This document shows positions 63,599 through 64,000 of a stretch of DNA of 64,000 nucleotides, in pieces. Numbering within the stretch: the stretch's first letter is position 1; each line of letters opens with the position of its first letter. A model generated the notes under the pieces. The model had not been told where the DNA came from, searched no databases, and saw nothing but the letters and a program-made list of their open reading frames with translations. The position numbers and the translations under genes were made by a program. Origin of the DNA: Chionoecetes opilio (Eukaryota > Arthropoda > Malacostraca > Decapoda > Majidae); contig JACEEZ010000430.1 of the NCBI GenBank assembly GCA_016584305.1, forward strand, positions 1 to 64,000, read 5' to 3'.

Positions 63599-63697
63599 TT
63601 TGGGCGATTCCATAAGAGTAACTCTCAAAACAACGGCAAAATGAGTTATCCGGCATGCGCTTCCCCCCGCGGGTGCCGGATAAACGAGGTTCTCCTG
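63185..63697 (+). mobile_element. Tigger/pogo-type MITE carrying a LINE 3' end, copy 2
   Basis: Same composite as 50746-51208, inverted. Ends TAGGAGAACCTCGTTTAACC and, as reverse complement of the right end, CAGGAGAACCTCGTTTATCC; TA at 63183-63184 and 63698-63699. Inside: T run (about 63257-63289), LINE 3' end with LWNSLPVSIC-like and DLHLFKRRVTRHLP readings (63300-63390), then an A run of about 85 (63509-63594). Confidence 0.75.
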
Positions 63698-63707
63698 TAT
63701 ATATATT

Positions 63708-64000
63708 TTTTTTTTTTACATCACAAGGAACTGGCCAAGGGCACAACAAAAATGGGTAACACAAAGCCCGCTTAGTTGCCAGTCCCTATAAAGAAGACAG
63801 TAAGAGAATAAAATAAAAACAGAGGGGTAGGCCAATTTAGTTCGGGAGGTGTCTTGTTACTCGTCTTTTGAAAAGATTTAAGTCATAGTAAAGTGGAAAA
63901 AATGAAACAGGAAGAGAGTTCCAGAGTTTACCAGTGAAGGGGATGAAAGAGTAAAGATACTGAATAACTCTTGCATTAGGAAGATGGACAGAATAGGGAT
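63708..64000 (-). pseudogene. LINE 3' end (C-terminal RT tail), independent copy
   Basis: Same LINE as inside the MITE but not bounded by MITE ends, and extending further 5'. The minus strand reads NARVIQYLYSFIPFTGKLWN (from about 63985), then SLPVSFFPLYYDL, KRRVTRHLPN and a short 3' part ending in the A tail (T run on plus, 63708-63720). Cut by the window edge. The F-x-x-x-T-G-K-L-W-N-S-L-P motif is typical of the CR1/L2/Jockey RT tail. Confidence 0.65.

Overview
The window reads as non-coding, transposon-saturated nuclear DNA from an arthropod, most likely a decapod crustacean. This is inferred from the dense (TA)n and (CT)n microsatellites, the pentameric TTAGG telomere-type repeat, a tRNA-derived SINE, abundant decaying LINEs and intron-bearing eukaryotic transposase relics. 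There is no convincing single-copy host gene, no bacterial operon and no rRNA. Nearly every recognisable coding stretch is a broken piece of a mobile element, usually split by stops and frameshifts.

Layout. At 1-8.6 kb a Ty3/gypsy reverse transcriptase relic (-) is followed by two LTR-like direct repeats and a Ty3/gypsy integrase relic (+). At 8.6-11.8 kb there is TATCGT-rich and C-rich sequence and two hAT-like termini. At 11.9-16.75 kb lies one old LINE (-), split by a 1.17-kb element with TTA target duplications; a second copy of that element sits inside a long palindrome at 22.2-23.75 kb. At 17-22 kb there are further hAT-like termini and a 2.9-kb element with CAGGGCCCG ends, which contains a fold-back element with a TTAGG core. 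At 24.2-25.2 kb there is a CR1-like LINE relic. Between about 25.2 and 36.6 kb the sequence is homopolymer-smeared and mostly uninterpretable, apart from a 3.6-kb structure bounded by roughly 0.8-kb inverted repeats. At 38.8-39.6 kb lies a second palindromic element.

At 39.6-48.4 kb a block of about 4.3 kb (Tigger/pogo element, LINE ORF1 start, LINE ORF2 part) occurs twice. The second copy is corrupted by homopolymer runs and starts at the window's only ambiguous base, so it is probably an assembly artefact. A Jockey-like LINE ends at 50.1 kb in poly(A), followed by a SINE. From 51.9 to 58.4 kb one LINE (+) is interrupted first by a transposon at 52.4-54.35 kb and then by an RNase H-type LINE (-) at 55.4-57.4 kb. 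From 58.4 to 64 kb come large TA arrays, a CCCATTCACTCA minisatellite, Penelope-like tails with hammerhead-like motifs, another transposon and a LINE tail.

The most interesting theme is a group of three diverged DNA transposons: T1 (60,088-62,848, +), T2 (about 37,008-38,556, -) and T3 (52,384-54,349, -). Their transposases share the layout D-G-(R/K)-K ... D/N-(S/T)-T-x-(A/S)-N-T-G, with LE ... C-x-x-H-x-x-E-L following where the protein is long enough. Their ends share TAGGGT or a close variant. T3 is flanked by a clean 9-bp target duplication. I cannot assign them to a named superfamily from memory.
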